A DNA stretch of 64,000 bases from Micavibrio sp. UBA5703 (GTDB taxonomy: Bacteria > Pseudomonadota > Alphaproteobacteria > Micavibrionales > Micavibrionaceae): contig DIHF01000054.1 in the NCBI GenBank assembly GCA_002420015.1, positions 45,279-109,278 on the forward strand, given 5' to 3'. Positions 1 to 9,115 of this stretch are shown here, one piece after another. The first letter of the stretch is position 1. The number at the start of each line of letters is the position of its first letter. The position numbers were made by a program, and so were the translations under genes. Below the pieces are notes generated by a model, which was given only the letters and a program-made list of their open reading frames with translations, had not been told where the DNA came from and ran no database searches.

Positions 1-34
1 AACTCAGGAAGGACATACACTAAAACTGCTGCCT

Positions 35-703
35 ATGGCAAAAGAATCCATCGTTATCATCGATTACGGCTCCGGCAATCTGCGTTCGGCGGCCAAGGCG
101 TTCGAGCGCGTGGCGCGGGAGGAGGGGCTGGACCGTGAAATTACCGTTTCAAACCGCCCCGAGGATGTCCGGCGCGCCGGGCGGGTTGTCCTGCCGGGTC
201 AGGGGGCTTTCGGCGATTGCATGCAAAGCCTTTGCGCCATACCGGGTATGCGCGAGGCGCTGGAGGAAACGGTTATAAAGGCGGCGCGGCCTTATCTTGG
301 CATATGCGTGGGCATGCAATTAATGGCGGATAAAGGGCTGGAGCATGGCGAGCACAAAGGGCTTGGCTGGATTCCAGGCGAAGTCGTCCCGATGAAACCC
401 GCAGACAAGGCCCTCAAAATCCCGCATATGGGCTGGAACGAGCTGCACGCGCCGGTTTCCGGCGATCCGGCGAAAACGCATTTTGTGCTGCGCAATATAG
501 ATTCTTTAAATAATTACTACTTTGTTCACTCTTATATGTTCAAATGTAAAGAGGAGAGGCACATACTTGCACATACGGATTACGGTGGCCCGGTAACGGC
601 CATTGTCGGGCGGGACAACATGATCGGCGTTCAGTTCCACCCCGAAAAAAGCCAGAGTGCAGGTCTGAAACTGATTGCGAATTTTTTGCAGTGGAAGCCG
701 TAA
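35..703 (+). CDS. hisH: Imidazole glycerol phosphate synthase, glutaminase subunit HisH
   Basis: HisH hydrolyses glutamine and channels ammonia to HisF for the fifth step of histidine synthesis. The 222-residue protein shows the class I glutamine amidotransferase triad: nucleophile Cys91 in GICVGMQ, and His202 and Glu204 in FHPEK. It opens with the typical [10 protein letters not shown] segment. Length is normal for the family. In many alphaproteobacteria hisH directly precedes hisA; here a GNAT gene and an antisense orphan lie between. The upstream part of the operon is outside the window, so the promoter is not seen. Confidence 0.97.
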   Translation: MAKESIVIIDYGSGNLRSAAKAFERVAREEGLDREITVSNRPEDVRRAGRVVLPGQGAFGDCMQSLCAIPGMREALEETVIKAARPYLGICVGMQLMADKGLEHGEHKGLGWIPGEVVPMKPADKALKIPHMGWNELHAPVSGDPAKTHFVLRNIDSLNNYYFVHSYMFKCKEERHILAHTDYGGPVTAIVGRDNMIGVQFHPEKSQSAGLKLIANFLQWKP

Positions 704-736
704 ACGACAGGCGGCTCAAGTGAAAAGGGGCATTCA

Positions 737-1303
737 ATGAGCGAGCAAAACCAGATTAAATTGATGAAGGCCGTGCCGAGCGTAGAGCGCGTGACGCAGC
801 CGCTTTCCGTGCCGGACCTTAACGACCTGTGCGATGCGACCGATGCCGCTATCGAAGGCGGCGGCGGGTTCGGCTGGGTTGAACTTCCCTCCCGCGATAT
901 TCTCGAGCGCTTCTGGCGGGGCGTGATGGCGATGCCGACGCGCATATTGTTTGTCGCAAGGCTGGACGGCGTGATTTGCGGTACCTGCCAGATCATCAAA
1001 CCGCCCGTCAATAACGAAGCACAGGCACATGCCGTGCAACTCACCACAAACTTCGTTGCGCCCTGGGCGCGGGGGCATGGCTTGGCGCGTATGCTGGTTG
1101 AGGCGGCGGAAAAGGCGGCGCTGGACGAAGGCTTTTCCGTCATCAATCTCGACGTGCGCGAAACGATGGAAGCAGCGATCAAGCTTTATGAAAGCCTCGG
1201 CTATCAACGCATCGGTACGCACCCGTGCTATGCCAAAGTGGACGGCGAAGCGATCCGGGGTTTTTACTATTATAAAATCATCGGTCCGAAGGTCGCCGAT
1301 TAG
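737..1303 (+). CDS. GNAT family N-acetyltransferase
   Basis: This 188-residue protein resembles acetyl-CoA dependent N-acetyltransferases. The acetyl-CoA loop is visible as WARGHGLARML, followed by an amphipathic helix and the late motif YESLGYQRIG. The substrate cannot be told. It starts 33 bases after hisH on the same strand with an AAAAGGGG ribosome site, so it is probably co-transcribed with hisH although it is not a known histidine enzyme. The gene ends 9 bases before the stop of the convergent orphan downstream. Confidence 0.85.
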   Translation: MSEQNQIKLMKAVPSVERVTQPLSVPDLNDLCDATDAAIEGGGGFGWVELPSRDILERFWRGVMAMPTRILFVARLDGVICGTCQIIKPPVNNEAQAHAVQLTTNFVAPWARGHGLARMLVEAAEKAALDEGFSVINLDVRETMEAAIKLYESLGYQRIGTHPCYAKVDGEAIRGFYYYKIIGPKVAD

Positions 1304-1312
1304 AAAAAGTGG

Positions 1313-2326
1313 CTATAGTGCCAGAGTTTCCGGTTGAGTACTGCGAGGTATAGCCAGTTCCCTGTAGCGTACGCCTTCATTGTGCGCGCTGATGGCGAAC
1401 ATGAAATTCTCAAGCATGCGCGGCATATTTCCTTTGCGGCCCTCGTGCTCAAAGCCCTCAAGCATCATTCTTTCTTCAGGATCAATCTTCATGCGTTCGC
1501 GAATTGCGGACGTATACAGGCCGTGGAATCGGGATTCTACCTCAACCCCCTTTGCCATCGAGTCGTTGATAAGGTTGCGCAGGTAATCGAGATCGGTGAT
1601 CGCTCCCGGTCCCTTTTGCGATCCGTCAGGTCTCTTATCGTTATAGGCAGCGGCCATAATGAATGCTTTAATGTTGTCACCCTGTGGCCCACGTTCAATT
1701 TGATAAAACGGTCTTGTTTTCGCAAAGCGGTTTTCGGGATTGTAAATATAGAGGTCGCTCGCTCGGTCGGCGACGCAAACGATGGAGGGAACTTTGCGGC
1801 CATCCTCAGATTCCACATTGATCACTTCAAATTTATAAATCGGCATGTTCGGGGGCGCTTCGCGCTGATTGAATTTCTCAAGATAATAACAAACAAAATT
1901 CGCTGCGCTATCTGCGCCGAGATGATCGATTTTGGTTTCCAAAATTCCGCCCGGCGTTTCCGCGCCTTTTTTAAATTCGTTCCCGATCGTGATGCCGGGT
2001 TTTTCCGGCGTGCCGCGATAATGAATGTCAAAGCAGACGAAATCTTTCTCGTAGTCTTTCAATGTTGCAGGCGTGACTTTAACCAAAGATGCTTGATCGA
2101 TACCGGGAAATTTATCGGCAAGATCCTTCTTGAATGTGCCGTCTGCTTCCTGAAGATGCGAATAAGACAGAAGTGAACCTGCGCCAAAAGCGCTTAACGT
2201 TCCGGTTTGCTCGACACTGCGAATGAAAGATTCCTTTGCGGCCCCATCACTTATAAAAAGATAGTCGCTCAGGGCTTGCCTGATTTGCTCTTTTTGCGCG
2301 TCGTTAAACGTTATTTTATTACTCAT
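1313..2326 (-). CDS. Orphan protein of unknown function inside the his cluster
   Basis: I do not recognise this 337-residue protein. It begins MSNKITFNDAQKEQ and lacks a signal peptide or membrane segment, so it is probably cytosolic and globular. It lies antisense to the his genes between the hisH-GNAT pair and hisA. A GGGA-type ribosome site precedes the ATG. A 280-codon open frame runs on the opposite strand, but its translation looks like an antisense shadow, rich in Phe, Arg and Cys. The interruption of an otherwise conserved gene order suggests acquisition by insertion. The reading frame is well supported; the function is unknown. Confidence 0.75.
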   Translation of the reverse strand: MSNKITFNDAQKEQIRQALSDYLFISDGAAKESFIRSVEQTGTLSAFGAGSLLSYSHLQEADGTFKKDLADKFPGIDQASLVKVTPATLKDYEKDFVCFDIHYRGTPEKPGITIGNEFKKGAETPGGILETKIDHLGADSAANFVCYYLEKFNQREAPPNMPIYKFEVINVESEDGRKVPSIVCVADRASDLYIYNPENRFAKTRPFYQIERGPQGDNIKAFIMAAAYNDKRPDGSQKGPGAITDLDYLRNLINDSMAKGVEVESRFHGLYTSAIRERMKIDPEERMMLEGFEHEGRKGNMPRMLENFMFAISAHNEGVRYRELAIPRSTQPETLAL

Positions 2327-2443
2327 TGCCGCATCCCTTTTTTAAAGCAGGAGCTTATAACAAGGTGCAGCGTTATGTCAACTATATTAAAATAAGCCTT
2401 TCATTCCTTGTGCTTGGCGGGGCGGTTCTTTATACCTCTCCCC

Positions 2444-3172
2444 ATGATTATTTACCCGGCGATAGATCTGAAGGGCGGCAAATGCGTGCGGCTGTATCAG
2501 GGCGATATGACCCGCGACACCGTCTATAACGACGACCCGTCGGCGCAGGCGCTCGACTGGGCGCGGGCGGGGTTTAGCTGGCTGCATATTGTCGACCTCG
2601 ACGGTGCGGTGCACGGCGCGCCGGAAAACCAGCACGCGGTGCGCAGCATAATTGATGCGGTCGATATCCCGGTGCAGCTCGGCGGCGGCATCCGCACTCA
2701 TGCGCAGATCGAACACTGGCTGTCCGAAGGCGTCAGCCGGGTGATCCTCGGCACGGCGGCTGTCCGTGATCCCGAGTTGGTCAAAAAGGCTTGCCGCGAA
2801 TTTCCAGGCCAGATTGCCGTTGGTATCGATGCGCTGGGCGGTGAGGTCATGGTCGAGGGCTGGGTCGACGGCACGAACATACAGGCCACGGAACTGGCAA
2901 AACATTTCGAGGATGCGGGCGTTGCCTGCATCATCTATACCGACATCGAACGCGACGGCACCGGCAAGGGCGTGAATGTGCTCTCCACCATTTCACTGGC
3001 GCAGAGCACGGAAATTCCCGTGATAGCTTCGGGCGGCGTGCATTCGCTGGAAGATATCCGGCTGGTACGCGAAGCGGCCCCATACGGCGTGACGGGCGTT
3101 ATCGTCGGCCGGGCGCTGTACGATAAATCCATCGTGCCGACAGAAGCGTTGAAAGTTGCAAGTGGTGGGTAA
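2444..3172 (+). CDS. hisA: Phosphoribosylformimino-5-aminoimidazole carboxamide ribotide isomerase HisA
   Basis: HisA performs the Amadori isomerisation of ProFAR to PRFAR in histidine synthesis. The 242-residue (beta/alpha)8 barrel starts [12 protein letters not shown] with catalytic Asp8, and the second catalytic Asp is in VGIDALGG. The phosphate-binding GGGIR and ASGGV loops are present. An open frame extends 12 codons upstream, but the internal ATG at 2444 fits the family start. No strong ribosome site is seen. The stop codon is followed immediately by the hisF ATG, indicating tight coupling. Confidence 0.97.
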   Translation: MIIYPAIDLKGGKCVRLYQGDMTRDTVYNDDPSAQALDWARAGFSWLHIVDLDGAVHGAPENQHAVRSIIDAVDIPVQLGGGIRTHAQIEHWLSEGVSRVILGTAAVRDPELVKKACREFPGQIAVGIDALGGEVMVEGWVDGTNIQATELAKHFEDAGVACIIYTDIERDGTGKGVNVLSTISLAQSTEIPVIASGGVHSLEDIRLVREAAPYGVTGVIVGRALYDKSIVPTEALKVASGG

Positions 3173-3928
3173 ATGCTCAAAACCCGCATCATTCCATGCC
3201 TAGATGTAAACAATGGCCGCGTGGTCAAGGGCGTGAATTTCGTCGATCTGATCGACGCCGGCGATCCGGTAGAACAGGCAAAAATCTATAACGATCAGGG
3301 CGCGGACGAATTGTGTTTCCTCGATATCACGGCCACGAGCGACAACCGCAACACCATTCTGGATGTTGTGGCGCGCACGGCTGAACAGGTCTTTATGCCC
3401 CTTACCGTTGGCGGCGGCGTGCGGAGCGTCGAGGACATTCGTAATCTTTTAAACGCGGGCGCGGATAAAATTGCGGTCAATTCCGCCGCCGTAAAGAACC
3501 CGGATTTTGTGAAGGAAGCCGCCAATAAATGCGGCAATCAATGCATCGTCGTGGCGATTGACGCGAAAAGAAACGGCGAACGCTGGGAGGTGTTCACGCA
3601 TGGCGGGCGGCAATCCACCGGAATCGATGCGGTCGAATGGGCACAGCGCATGGCCGCCTACGGCGCGGGCGAAATTCTGCTCACCTCCATGGACCGCGAC
3701 GGCACAAAGGCGGGATTCGATCTTGCGTTGACACGCGCCGTGGCCGACAGCGTTTCCGTGCCGGTTATCGCCTCGGGCGGGGTCGGCACGCTCGATCATC
3801 TGGTCGAAGGTGTACGGGAGGGGCATGCCTCGGCAGTGCTGGCGGCCTCGATTTTTCACTTCGGAACCTATACAATCGCACAGGCCAGATCGGCCATGCA
3901 CAAGGCCGGAATTGCGGTGAGAATTTAA
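3173..3928 (+). CDS. hisF: Imidazole glycerol phosphate synthase, cyclase subunit HisF
   Basis: HisF uses ammonia from HisH to convert PRFAR to imidazole glycerol phosphate and AICAR. The 251-residue barrel carries catalytic Asp11 in [14 protein letters not shown], the second Asp in VVAIDAKR, and the phosphate loops GGGVRS and ASGGVG. The ATG abuts the hisA stop with no gap. A palindromic element follows the stop, probably separating or terminating the message before hisE. Confidence 0.98.
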   Translation: MLKTRIIPCLDVNNGRVVKGVNFVDLIDAGDPVEQAKIYNDQGADELCFLDITATSDNRNTILDVVARTAEQVFMPLTVGGGVRSVEDIRNLLNAGADKIAVNSAAVKNPDFVKEAANKCGNQCIVVAIDAKRNGERWEVFTHGGRQSTGIDAVEWAQRMAAYGAGEILLTSMDRDGTKAGFDLALTRAVADSVSVPVIASGGVGTLDHLVEGVREGHASAVLAASIFHFGTYTIAQARSAMHKAGIAVRI

Positions 3929-3930
3929 TA

Positions 3931-4029
3931 TTAAACTACAGAGATAAACAGAGTGCACAGAGAGAAATTTGTTTTTCGGCAGCTATATAAAAGTCAACTC
4001 TGTTTGGCTCTGCGCGCTCTGTAGTTTAA
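3931..4029. repeat. Palindromic repeat, CACAGAG type (copy 1)
   Basis: The arms TTAAACTACAGAG (3931-3943) and CTCTGTAGTTTAA (4017-4029) are perfect inverted repeats, and inner blocks (ACAGAG / CTCTGT) continue the pairing. It lies between hisF and hisE. Related palindromes occur at 11396-11546 and 26586-26764. It would fold into a long imperfect hairpin in RNA. Confidence 0.85.
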
Positions 4030-4050
4030 AAATTAAGTAGGTTTAAAAAG

Positions 4051-4395
4051 ATGAAAGAACATATTTTAAATTCCCTGTATCAGGTGTTGCTGACGCGCAA
4101 GGGCGCGGATGCGGGGGAATCCTACGTGGCCAGCCTTTATGCGAAGGGTGCGGCGAAAATCACCGCCAAGGTGACGGAGGAGGCGGGCGAGCTGAACGCA
4201 GAGTCCCTGCGCCTTGAAAAAAGCCTCGGAGATGAAAAAATCCGCACGGCGTTAAAGAACGAAGCCGCCGATCTGTTATTTCACATGATGGTGATGCTGG
4301 CCTATCACGACGTCCCGCCGGATGACGTTTTTACGGTTCTCGAAGGGCGCTTCGGCAAAAGCGGCCACGCGGAAAAAGCGGAGCGGAAGTCTTAG
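4051..4395 (+). CDS. hisE: Phosphoribosyl-ATP pyrophosphatase HisE
   Basis: HisE hydrolyses phosphoribosyl-ATP to phosphoribosyl-AMP, the second histidine step. The 114-residue all-alpha protein has the metal-binding motifs EEAGE and NEAADLLFH of the MazG-like fold, as a stand-alone enzyme rather than a HisI-HisE fusion. It follows hisF by 122 bases, with a palindromic repeat between. The last four bases overlap the 3' end of the convergent putative lipoprotein gene. Confidence 0.95.
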   Translation: MKEHILNSLYQVLLTRKGADAGESYVASLYAKGAAKITAKVTEEAGELNAESLRLEKSLGDEKIRTALKNEAADLLFHMMVMLAYHDVPPDDVFTVLEGRFGKSGHAEKAERKS

Positions 4396-5144
4396 GGGTT
4401 TGGAAACGCGGATCTTTCATCCCTGCATGTGGCAAAAACCAGCCTCTTCCCTGAATCCGATATTCTTTCGCCTGTTACCTTACAAAATTTTCTTTTGTTT
4501 TTAGTAGGGTCGGCAAGCATGGAAAACACCTGATCCATTTTTTTAAGGCTTGTTCCCCTTTGCTCCAAGGCTTCCTCTATTGTTGATCTTCTTTCTTCAA
4601 CACTCAGATGTTCTTGACCGATATTGCTATAGTAAAAATCCAGAAGGTTTCCTGCCGCCGCCGCTCTTGTGTGAAAGGGATTTTGTTCATCGTTTATCTT
4701 TAGAAGGTAATAAATTGTTTGTGCGCGGACGAGATCGCTCGGTGTTTTCTTTTGGTCGTATAGTGTTTGCAAAATTACATTTCTTATTTGCTCGTTGCTG
4801 TCGGATAGCATCTTCAGCAAAGCTATACTGCTGATTTGTCCAACGGCATCATTTTCATTGGACTTGGCAAGAAGTGTCAAAACCTGAAGATTTGCGCAGG
4901 CTTGACTGAAATCGGCAATCAAACTCTGTTCGCCAATGGTTTCCCTTTGGTACGTTACTTTTCTTTCTTCGGTAACCGCGCAATTGGGTTGAAGCGTCTG
5001 CGTGATATTCACCTTCGGCTGCGGCGCCGCGCAGGCGTTAAACAGCACCAAGGATAAAGGCAGGCTGCAAATAACCGTAGCTTTTCGCTTTATTCCCCAA
5101 GCAATGTTATGAGGCTGCTCGATATTTTTGACCGCTGCTATCAT
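4392..5144 (-). CDS. Putative lipoprotein, unknown function
   Basis: The 250-residue product has a basic then hydrophobic N-terminus (about residues 18-36, SLPLSLVLFNAC) ending at Cys38. This resembles a lipoprotein signal with an imperfect lipobox, FNAC. The rest is helical, with regular stretches such as SSIALLKMLSDSNEQIRN that recall HEAT-like or TPR-like repeats; no family was recognised. It starts 5 bases after the stop of the upstream secreted Gly-rich gene, so the two probably form one operon and act in the envelope. Confidence 0.7.
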   Translation of the reverse strand: MIAAVKNIEQPHNIAWGIKRKATVICSLPLSLVLFNACAAPQPKVNITQTLQPNCAVTEERKVTYQRETIGEQSLIADFSQACANLQVLTLLAKSNENDAVGQISSIALLKMLSDSNEQIRNVILQTLYDQKKTPSDLVRAQTIYYLLKINDEQNPFHTRAAAAGNLLDFYYSNIGQEHLSVEERRSTIEEALEQRGTSLKKMDQVFSMLADPTKNKRKFCKVTGERISDSGKRLVFATCRDERSAFPNP

Positions 5145-5149
5145 AAAAA

Positions 5150-6043
5150 TTACTTAGCGGGAGCAGACGGCTCCCCCCACTCTGTTAGTGGGGAACTCCT
5201 GTCTTTCACGGGTTCTTTCTTTGGTTCCGGTAACTCAGAGAACATTTTGATAATAATATCTTCCGGCAATACCCTTTTGCCTTTTTCATTTCGTGCTTCT
5301 GTGAAGGCTTTAACAGTGATTCTCATGGATTTATTCAGTTCCGGATTGATTTGTGCTGCATAGCCGAACGCTGCTCCGTGCTCCAGAACGCTTCCTCCAA
5401 TTTGTTCACCTGGCTTATTGCTTCTGCGATCAAGGAAGTGATTGAGCATCGCCATGCCTGTTTGATGTTTATGCATTAGATCGGCCATTTCTTTTTCATG
5501 TGCCTGAGCACCCTTTACTTCCTGAAGTGCAGTAAGTCCGCATTGGAGCTTTCGACGGTCGCCACTAGAGAGGTTATCAAAGACGATTTCTTTTCTATCT
5601 TTTGCTGACATGGCAGCAACGTCTTCAAGTGTTAGAGGAGAATCGATCCCACTGTTGTTGCTTTTACCAGCGCCCGCGCCCCCGCCACCTATCGGGCCGG
5701 CGCCGCCAAGAGAGAAAGTCCACGCATCGCCGCACTTATCACGGACGTACAGCCATGGCATGGAAGGTGCATTGAACATTACTGGTCCGCGTATGTTGAT
5801 ATCGTTGCTTAGGTTCGAGTTCCCCCCTGTGCCGCCAGTACCACCTGTGGCGTTACCACCATCACCGCCTCTGCCGCCATATCCGGTACCGCCTCTGGCA
5901 GTGTTATTGATGTCTATATCGTTACTGGCAGGCGGCATCGGTCGATTACCCCCCGCCTGCGCATCTGCGGCACCCATGGCGGCGGCCAGCAGTACAGGTC
6001 CCGCGACAACTTTGAAAAATGTTCCACGCATATTCAAGTTCAT
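5150..6043 (-). CDS. Secreted glycine-rich protein, unknown function
   Basis: The 297-residue product begins with a Sec-type signal peptide (about residues 1-30, ending ADAQA). A low-complexity region follows, with GGTGYGGRGGDGGNATGG runs at about 50-75 and a second Gly block near 118-126. The C-terminal half is charged and helical. No family was recognised. It is the first gene of a two-gene unit with the putative lipoprotein, and its 5' side faces the divergent 670-residue Sel1-like gene. An exported, partly disordered envelope protein is the best description. Confidence 0.7.
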   Translation of the reverse strand: MNLNMRGTFFKVVAGPVLLAAAMGAADAQAGGNRPMPPASNDIDINNTARGGTGYGGRGGDGGNATGGTGGTGGNSNLSNDINIRGPVMFNAPSMPWLYVRDKCGDAWTFSLGGAGPIGGGGAGAGKSNNSGIDSPLTLEDVAAMSAKDRKEIVFDNLSSGDRRKLQCGLTALQEVKGAQAHEKEMADLMHKHQTGMAMLNHFLDRRSNKPGEQIGGSVLEHGAAFGYAAQINPELNKSMRITVKAFTEARNEKGKRVLPEDIIIKMFSELPEPKKEPVKDRSSPLTEWGEPSAPAK

Positions 6044-6239
6044 GATTTTCTCCCGTTTTCTGCCCTCCCTGGGGGCGGATAAATGTTATGGCTGTGGTCT
6101 GTCTATTCCATAAAAGTGCAATTTATGTCAAGGTTTATTGCATAATATTGGGATTTTATTTGCATAAGTCTAAAAAATCGTGTATCTACTGCGCCGTAAA
6201 CCCTGTAAACATGGCAAGAAGACACTGGAATTGACATCA

Positions 6240-8252
6240 ATGCTAGGTCAAACCCCCACTTTCGAAGAGCAAGCAACGCTCTTGCTACCCTCTCCCCCGG
6301 AGGTCGAAAAGCCAAGAGGGATTCGCGGCTGGTTCAGGCGCTTTTGGGAATGGCTGAGTGGCGAAGAGGACATATCTTCGGGCGAGCATCGCTCCAAAGT
6401 CATAATCGATGTACAGGAATCAGATAAAAAGGGTTTCTTTGACAGGTTTGCTATCTCAGACACAGAGGCTGAAAAGCTTGAGCGCGAGCATGCTGCGGCG
6501 GCAAGAAGACATGTGGCTGAAGCAAAGATGCGGGCTGCGGAGATAGGCCTTCAGGCAGACGGAAAACCGATTTATCTGTCTGATCTGTCCTTGAAGGAGG
6601 AAACATCCGATACCGCTGCGGCGGGCACGGATCAAAAGAAACAAGCCCACCCCGAAGATTTTTCTTTAAGAACGTGGCCATTAGGGTTTTCACAAGCGCC
6701 ACAGGACTATGATAAGCCTTCCGTCGAAACCACCAAGCAAAAGGAAACTCCTGCGGTGGAACCGCAAGAGCCGGATGATGACGGCGATGGTTCTGTCGTT
6801 GCGCCGGAACCGGTCATCGTCGTCGTTGCACCCGTCGATGCAAACACTGCTGAAACAGTTGCCGCAGTTCCACCCGAAGTGCCGCAAAACCAAGGCAAAC
6901 AGAACGAAACGCCCGGCCCGGCAAATGAAAATCCCGCGCCTGTGGTTGTTAAGAAGAAAAAGGGTAAGGGATTTTTCAAGGGCGCGTTCCTGAGTGTTGC
7001 CGTGCAGGGCGCTGCGAAATACGGTATGCGCGAAGGCATGACGCAGCTTGGCTGGCTCGGTGGTCCGACTGGCGTTTTTGCGACGGCGGCGGGCAGCTCT
7101 GTTGTCGTGACGGGTTTTGCCATCGGTGCCGACTACCGCGCTGCAAAGAAAAAAATTCTTGAGGAAATGAAAAAGAATAATGCCGAGAGCGTTTGGAGCA
7201 ATCAGGGCCGCCGCGAAGTTTTGCGGACCATCTTCAACAAGGAAGGCCGTAGAAAGTACGGCGTTACAGCCGCCAAATCGTTCGTCGGCGGTCTTTTCGG
7301 CGGCGGCGCTGTGGCGGGTATTGCTGAGCTTGTCGAATCGCCGGATATGTTTGCAAGCCTTAAAGACAAACTCAAAATTGCCAAGGATGCCGTTGTTGCG
7401 AAATACGAGACTTTGATGGGAACTGCTCCTCCGGCGGAACCTACATTGAAAGAACGATTGGTGGGACGTGACCCAGATCCAACGAGCGTCCCTACTGTTA
7501 CTGCCGCCACGATTAATCCGCAGACTGTAACGGTTCCCGTTCCTGCTGTTTCTGCTTCTCCTGTTGCACCGCCGTTGCCGGTGGGTGGGGATGATGCGCC
7601 GCTTCCTGCGGCGGCTGTAGTTGCAGATGCTAAAGAGCCGCTCATCATGCCGGTTCTTGAAAATTTTGAGGGTTTTGCCGATAAGGGCGGCTTGGAACCA
7701 TCAACGGTGGAAAAAATTGCGGAAGCTCAGCATGGCGACGCCAAAGCCATCTGGCAGCTGGCCGATAATTTTGCGAATGGCACCGGCGGTGTTCAGCAGG
7801 ACAAAGGCATGGCAAAAATTTTCTGCGCCGAGGCCGACAGGCTGCTGGATAAAGATTCGGTTTGTCCGGAAGGTGATTCGACGAAGGATCATAACAAACT
7901 GTTTGAAAAGCAGCTTGAGCAATGGGACGCCGAAAATGCCGCCAGCGATGTGCGTCTTGCCGAATGGGATGGGAAGATTGAAGAAGTTCGGAAAGAAAAC
8001 GATGGGCACTTTGCCGAATTGAAATCACATCTTGATAAAATGGACGGATATGTCGCCGACCAGAATACCATTCTGGATGAAATTCTTGGGCCGGAAGAAG
8101 TTTCAGCCTTGCAGGAGGTTAACGCTGTAGAAGCGGATCATGATCCGGGCGAAGAATGCGCCGTGACGGATAACGGGGATGACACCTATGAAGTTGTATG
8201 CAGAAGCCGGGATCTTAACGTCGGCGACGAATTCATCGCCCATATAAAATAA
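6240..8252 (+). CDS. Large orphan protein with Sel1-like repeat and GxxxG hydrophobic segments
   Basis: About 670 residues from the ATG at 6240; an in-frame start at 6180 would add 20 residues and cannot be excluded. There is no signal peptide. The N-terminal third is charged, followed by a Pro/Val/Glu-rich linker. Two Gly/Ala-rich hydrophobic stretches follow (coding positions about 7049-7130 and 7277-7340, with GWLGGPTG and GGLFGGGAVAG), which could insert in a membrane. After a second Pro/Ala linker comes a single Sel1-like unit (7733-7850, GDAKAIWQLADNFANG then GGVQQDKGMA). The C-terminus is acidic and probably coiled coil. No specific function can be assigned. Confidence 0.7.
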   Translation: MLGQTPTFEEQATLLLPSPPEVEKPRGIRGWFRRFWEWLSGEEDISSGEHRSKVIIDVQESDKKGFFDRFAISDTEAEKLEREHAAAARRHVAEAKMRAAEIGLQADGKPIYLSDLSLKEETSDTAAAGTDQKKQAHPEDFSLRTWPLGFSQAPQDYDKPSVETTKQKETPAVEPQEPDDDGDGSVVAPEPVIVVVAPVDANTAETVAAVPPEVPQNQGKQNETPGPANENPAPVVVKKKKGKGFFKGAFLSVAVQGAAKYGMREGMTQLGWLGGPTGVFATAAGSSVVVTGFAIGADYRAAKKKILEEMKKNNAESVWSNQGRREVLRTIFNKEGRRKYGVTAAKSFVGGLFGGGAVAGIAELVESPDMFASLKDKLKIAKDAVVAKYETLMGTAPPAEPTLKERLVGRDPDPTSVPTVTAATINPQTVTVPVPAVSASPVAPPLPVGGDDAPLPAAAVVADAKEPLIMPVLENFEGFADKGGLEPSTVEKIAEAQHGDAKAIWQLADNFANGTGGVQQDKGMAKIFCAEADRLLDKDSVCPEGDSTKDHNKLFEKQLEQWDAENAASDVRLAEWDGKIEEVRKENDGHFAELKSHLDKMDGYVADQNTILDEILGPEEVSALQEVNAVEADHDPGEECAVTDNGDDTYEVVCRSRDLNVGDEFIAHIK

Positions 8253-8264
8253 CCGGAAAGCTTT

Positions 8265-8621
8265 TTAGTATTCCGACTTCACTTCGTTGTTGCCGTCCAT
8301 CAGAAGAACAGTCGGCTTGTAGTTCCGGGCCAGTTCCTTTTCCACCTGACCATAGGCGCAGATAATCACAAGATCGTCTTTTTGCACCAGACGTGCCGCC
8401 GCGCCGTTGATGCCGATCTTGCCGGAGCCTTTGGGGGCCTCGATCGCGTAGGTGGTAAAGCGCGCCCCGTTGTTGATGTTGAGGATGTCCACCTGTTCAT
8501 ACGGCAAAATTCCGGCGCGCTCCATCAACCCGCCGTCGATGGAGATCGAGCCTTCATAGTTCAGATCGGCTTCCGTGACTTTCGCCCGGTGGATCTTTGT
8601 TTTCAACATGGTGAGCAGCAT
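8265..8621 (-). CDS. panD: Aspartate 1-decarboxylase proenzyme PanD
   Basis: PanD makes beta-alanine for pantothenate synthesis and is a pyruvoyl enzyme produced by self-cleavage. The 118-residue protein has the cleavage site Gly24-Ser25 within NYEGSISID and the conserved segments [23 protein letters not shown] and INGAAARLV. It ends 12 bases from the stop of the convergent orphan. A short palindromic repeat lies upstream. Confidence 0.97.
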   Translation of the reverse strand: MLLTMLKTKIHRAKVTEADLNYEGSISIDGGLMERAGILPYEQVDILNINNGARFTTYAIEAPKGSGKIGINGAAARLVQKDDLVIICAYGQVEKELARNYKPTVLLMDGNNEVKSEY

Positions 8622-8632
8622 TTTATATCTCT

Positions 8633-8709
8633 TGTCATTCTGAAGGGCTTTGGCCCTGAAGAATCTTCTTGATTGAACCAGGATCCTTCGCTAACGCTCA
8701 GGATGACAA
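8633..8709. repeat. GTCATYC-type palindromic repeat (copy 1)
   Basis: The arms TGTCATTCTGA (8633-8643) and TCAGGATGACA (8699-8709) are inverted with one mismatch. The interior contains GGATCC- and GAAGAATC-like blocks typical of dispersed bacterial intergenic palindromes. It sits in the divergent gap between panD and the HIT gene. A second copy is at 22137-22244. Confidence 0.75.
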
Positions 8710-8746
8710 ATAGGTGAATCCGGCCATAACGTCAAGGGGAGAGCTC

Positions 8747-9115
8747 ATGACCGCATACGACAAGAACAATATTTTCGCCAAAATCCTGCGCGGGGAGATC
8801 CCGTGTAAAAAGGTCCATGAGGATGAATACGTGCTGGCCTTTAACGATATAAACCCGCAGGCCCCGGTGCATATTCTGGTGATCCCGAAGGGTGCGTATG
8901 TATCGATCGACGATTTCGGCGCAAATGCCTCGGAAAGTGAAATCGCGGGGTTTTACCGCGCCGTGGCGAAAATCGCGCAGGAAAACAATCTGGCCGCCGG
9001 GGGTTTTCGTACCATCGCCAATACCGGATTAAACGGTGGGCAGGAAGTTCCGCATTTCCACGTCCATCTTCTGGGTGGCCGCTCGCTGGGGCCGATGCTC
9101 GCTAAGGCGGCTTAG
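8747..9115 (+). CDS. HIT family nucleotide-binding protein (HINT type)
   Basis: This 122-residue protein carries the histidine triad HFHVHLLGG near its C-terminus and the N-terminal IFAKILRGEIPCKK of HINT-type nucleoside phosphoramidases and hydrolases. The start at 8747 is preferred because GGGGAG lies just upstream and the protein then starts MTAYDKNNIF; an open frame begins 33 bases earlier. The 3' end overlaps the convergent orphan by four bases. Confidence 0.93.
   Translation: MTAYDKNNIFAKILRGEIPCKKVHEDEYVLAFNDINPQAPVHILVIPKGAYVSIDDFGANASESEIAGFYRAVAKIAQENNLAAGGFRTIANTGLNGGQEVPHFHVHLLGGRSLGPMLAKAA

Noticed and set aside
1334..2176. 280-codon open frame on the + strand over the his-cluster orphan
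   Set aside because: No ribosome site, Phe/Arg/Cys-rich composition; the minus-strand frame is longer and starts after a plausible ribosome site.
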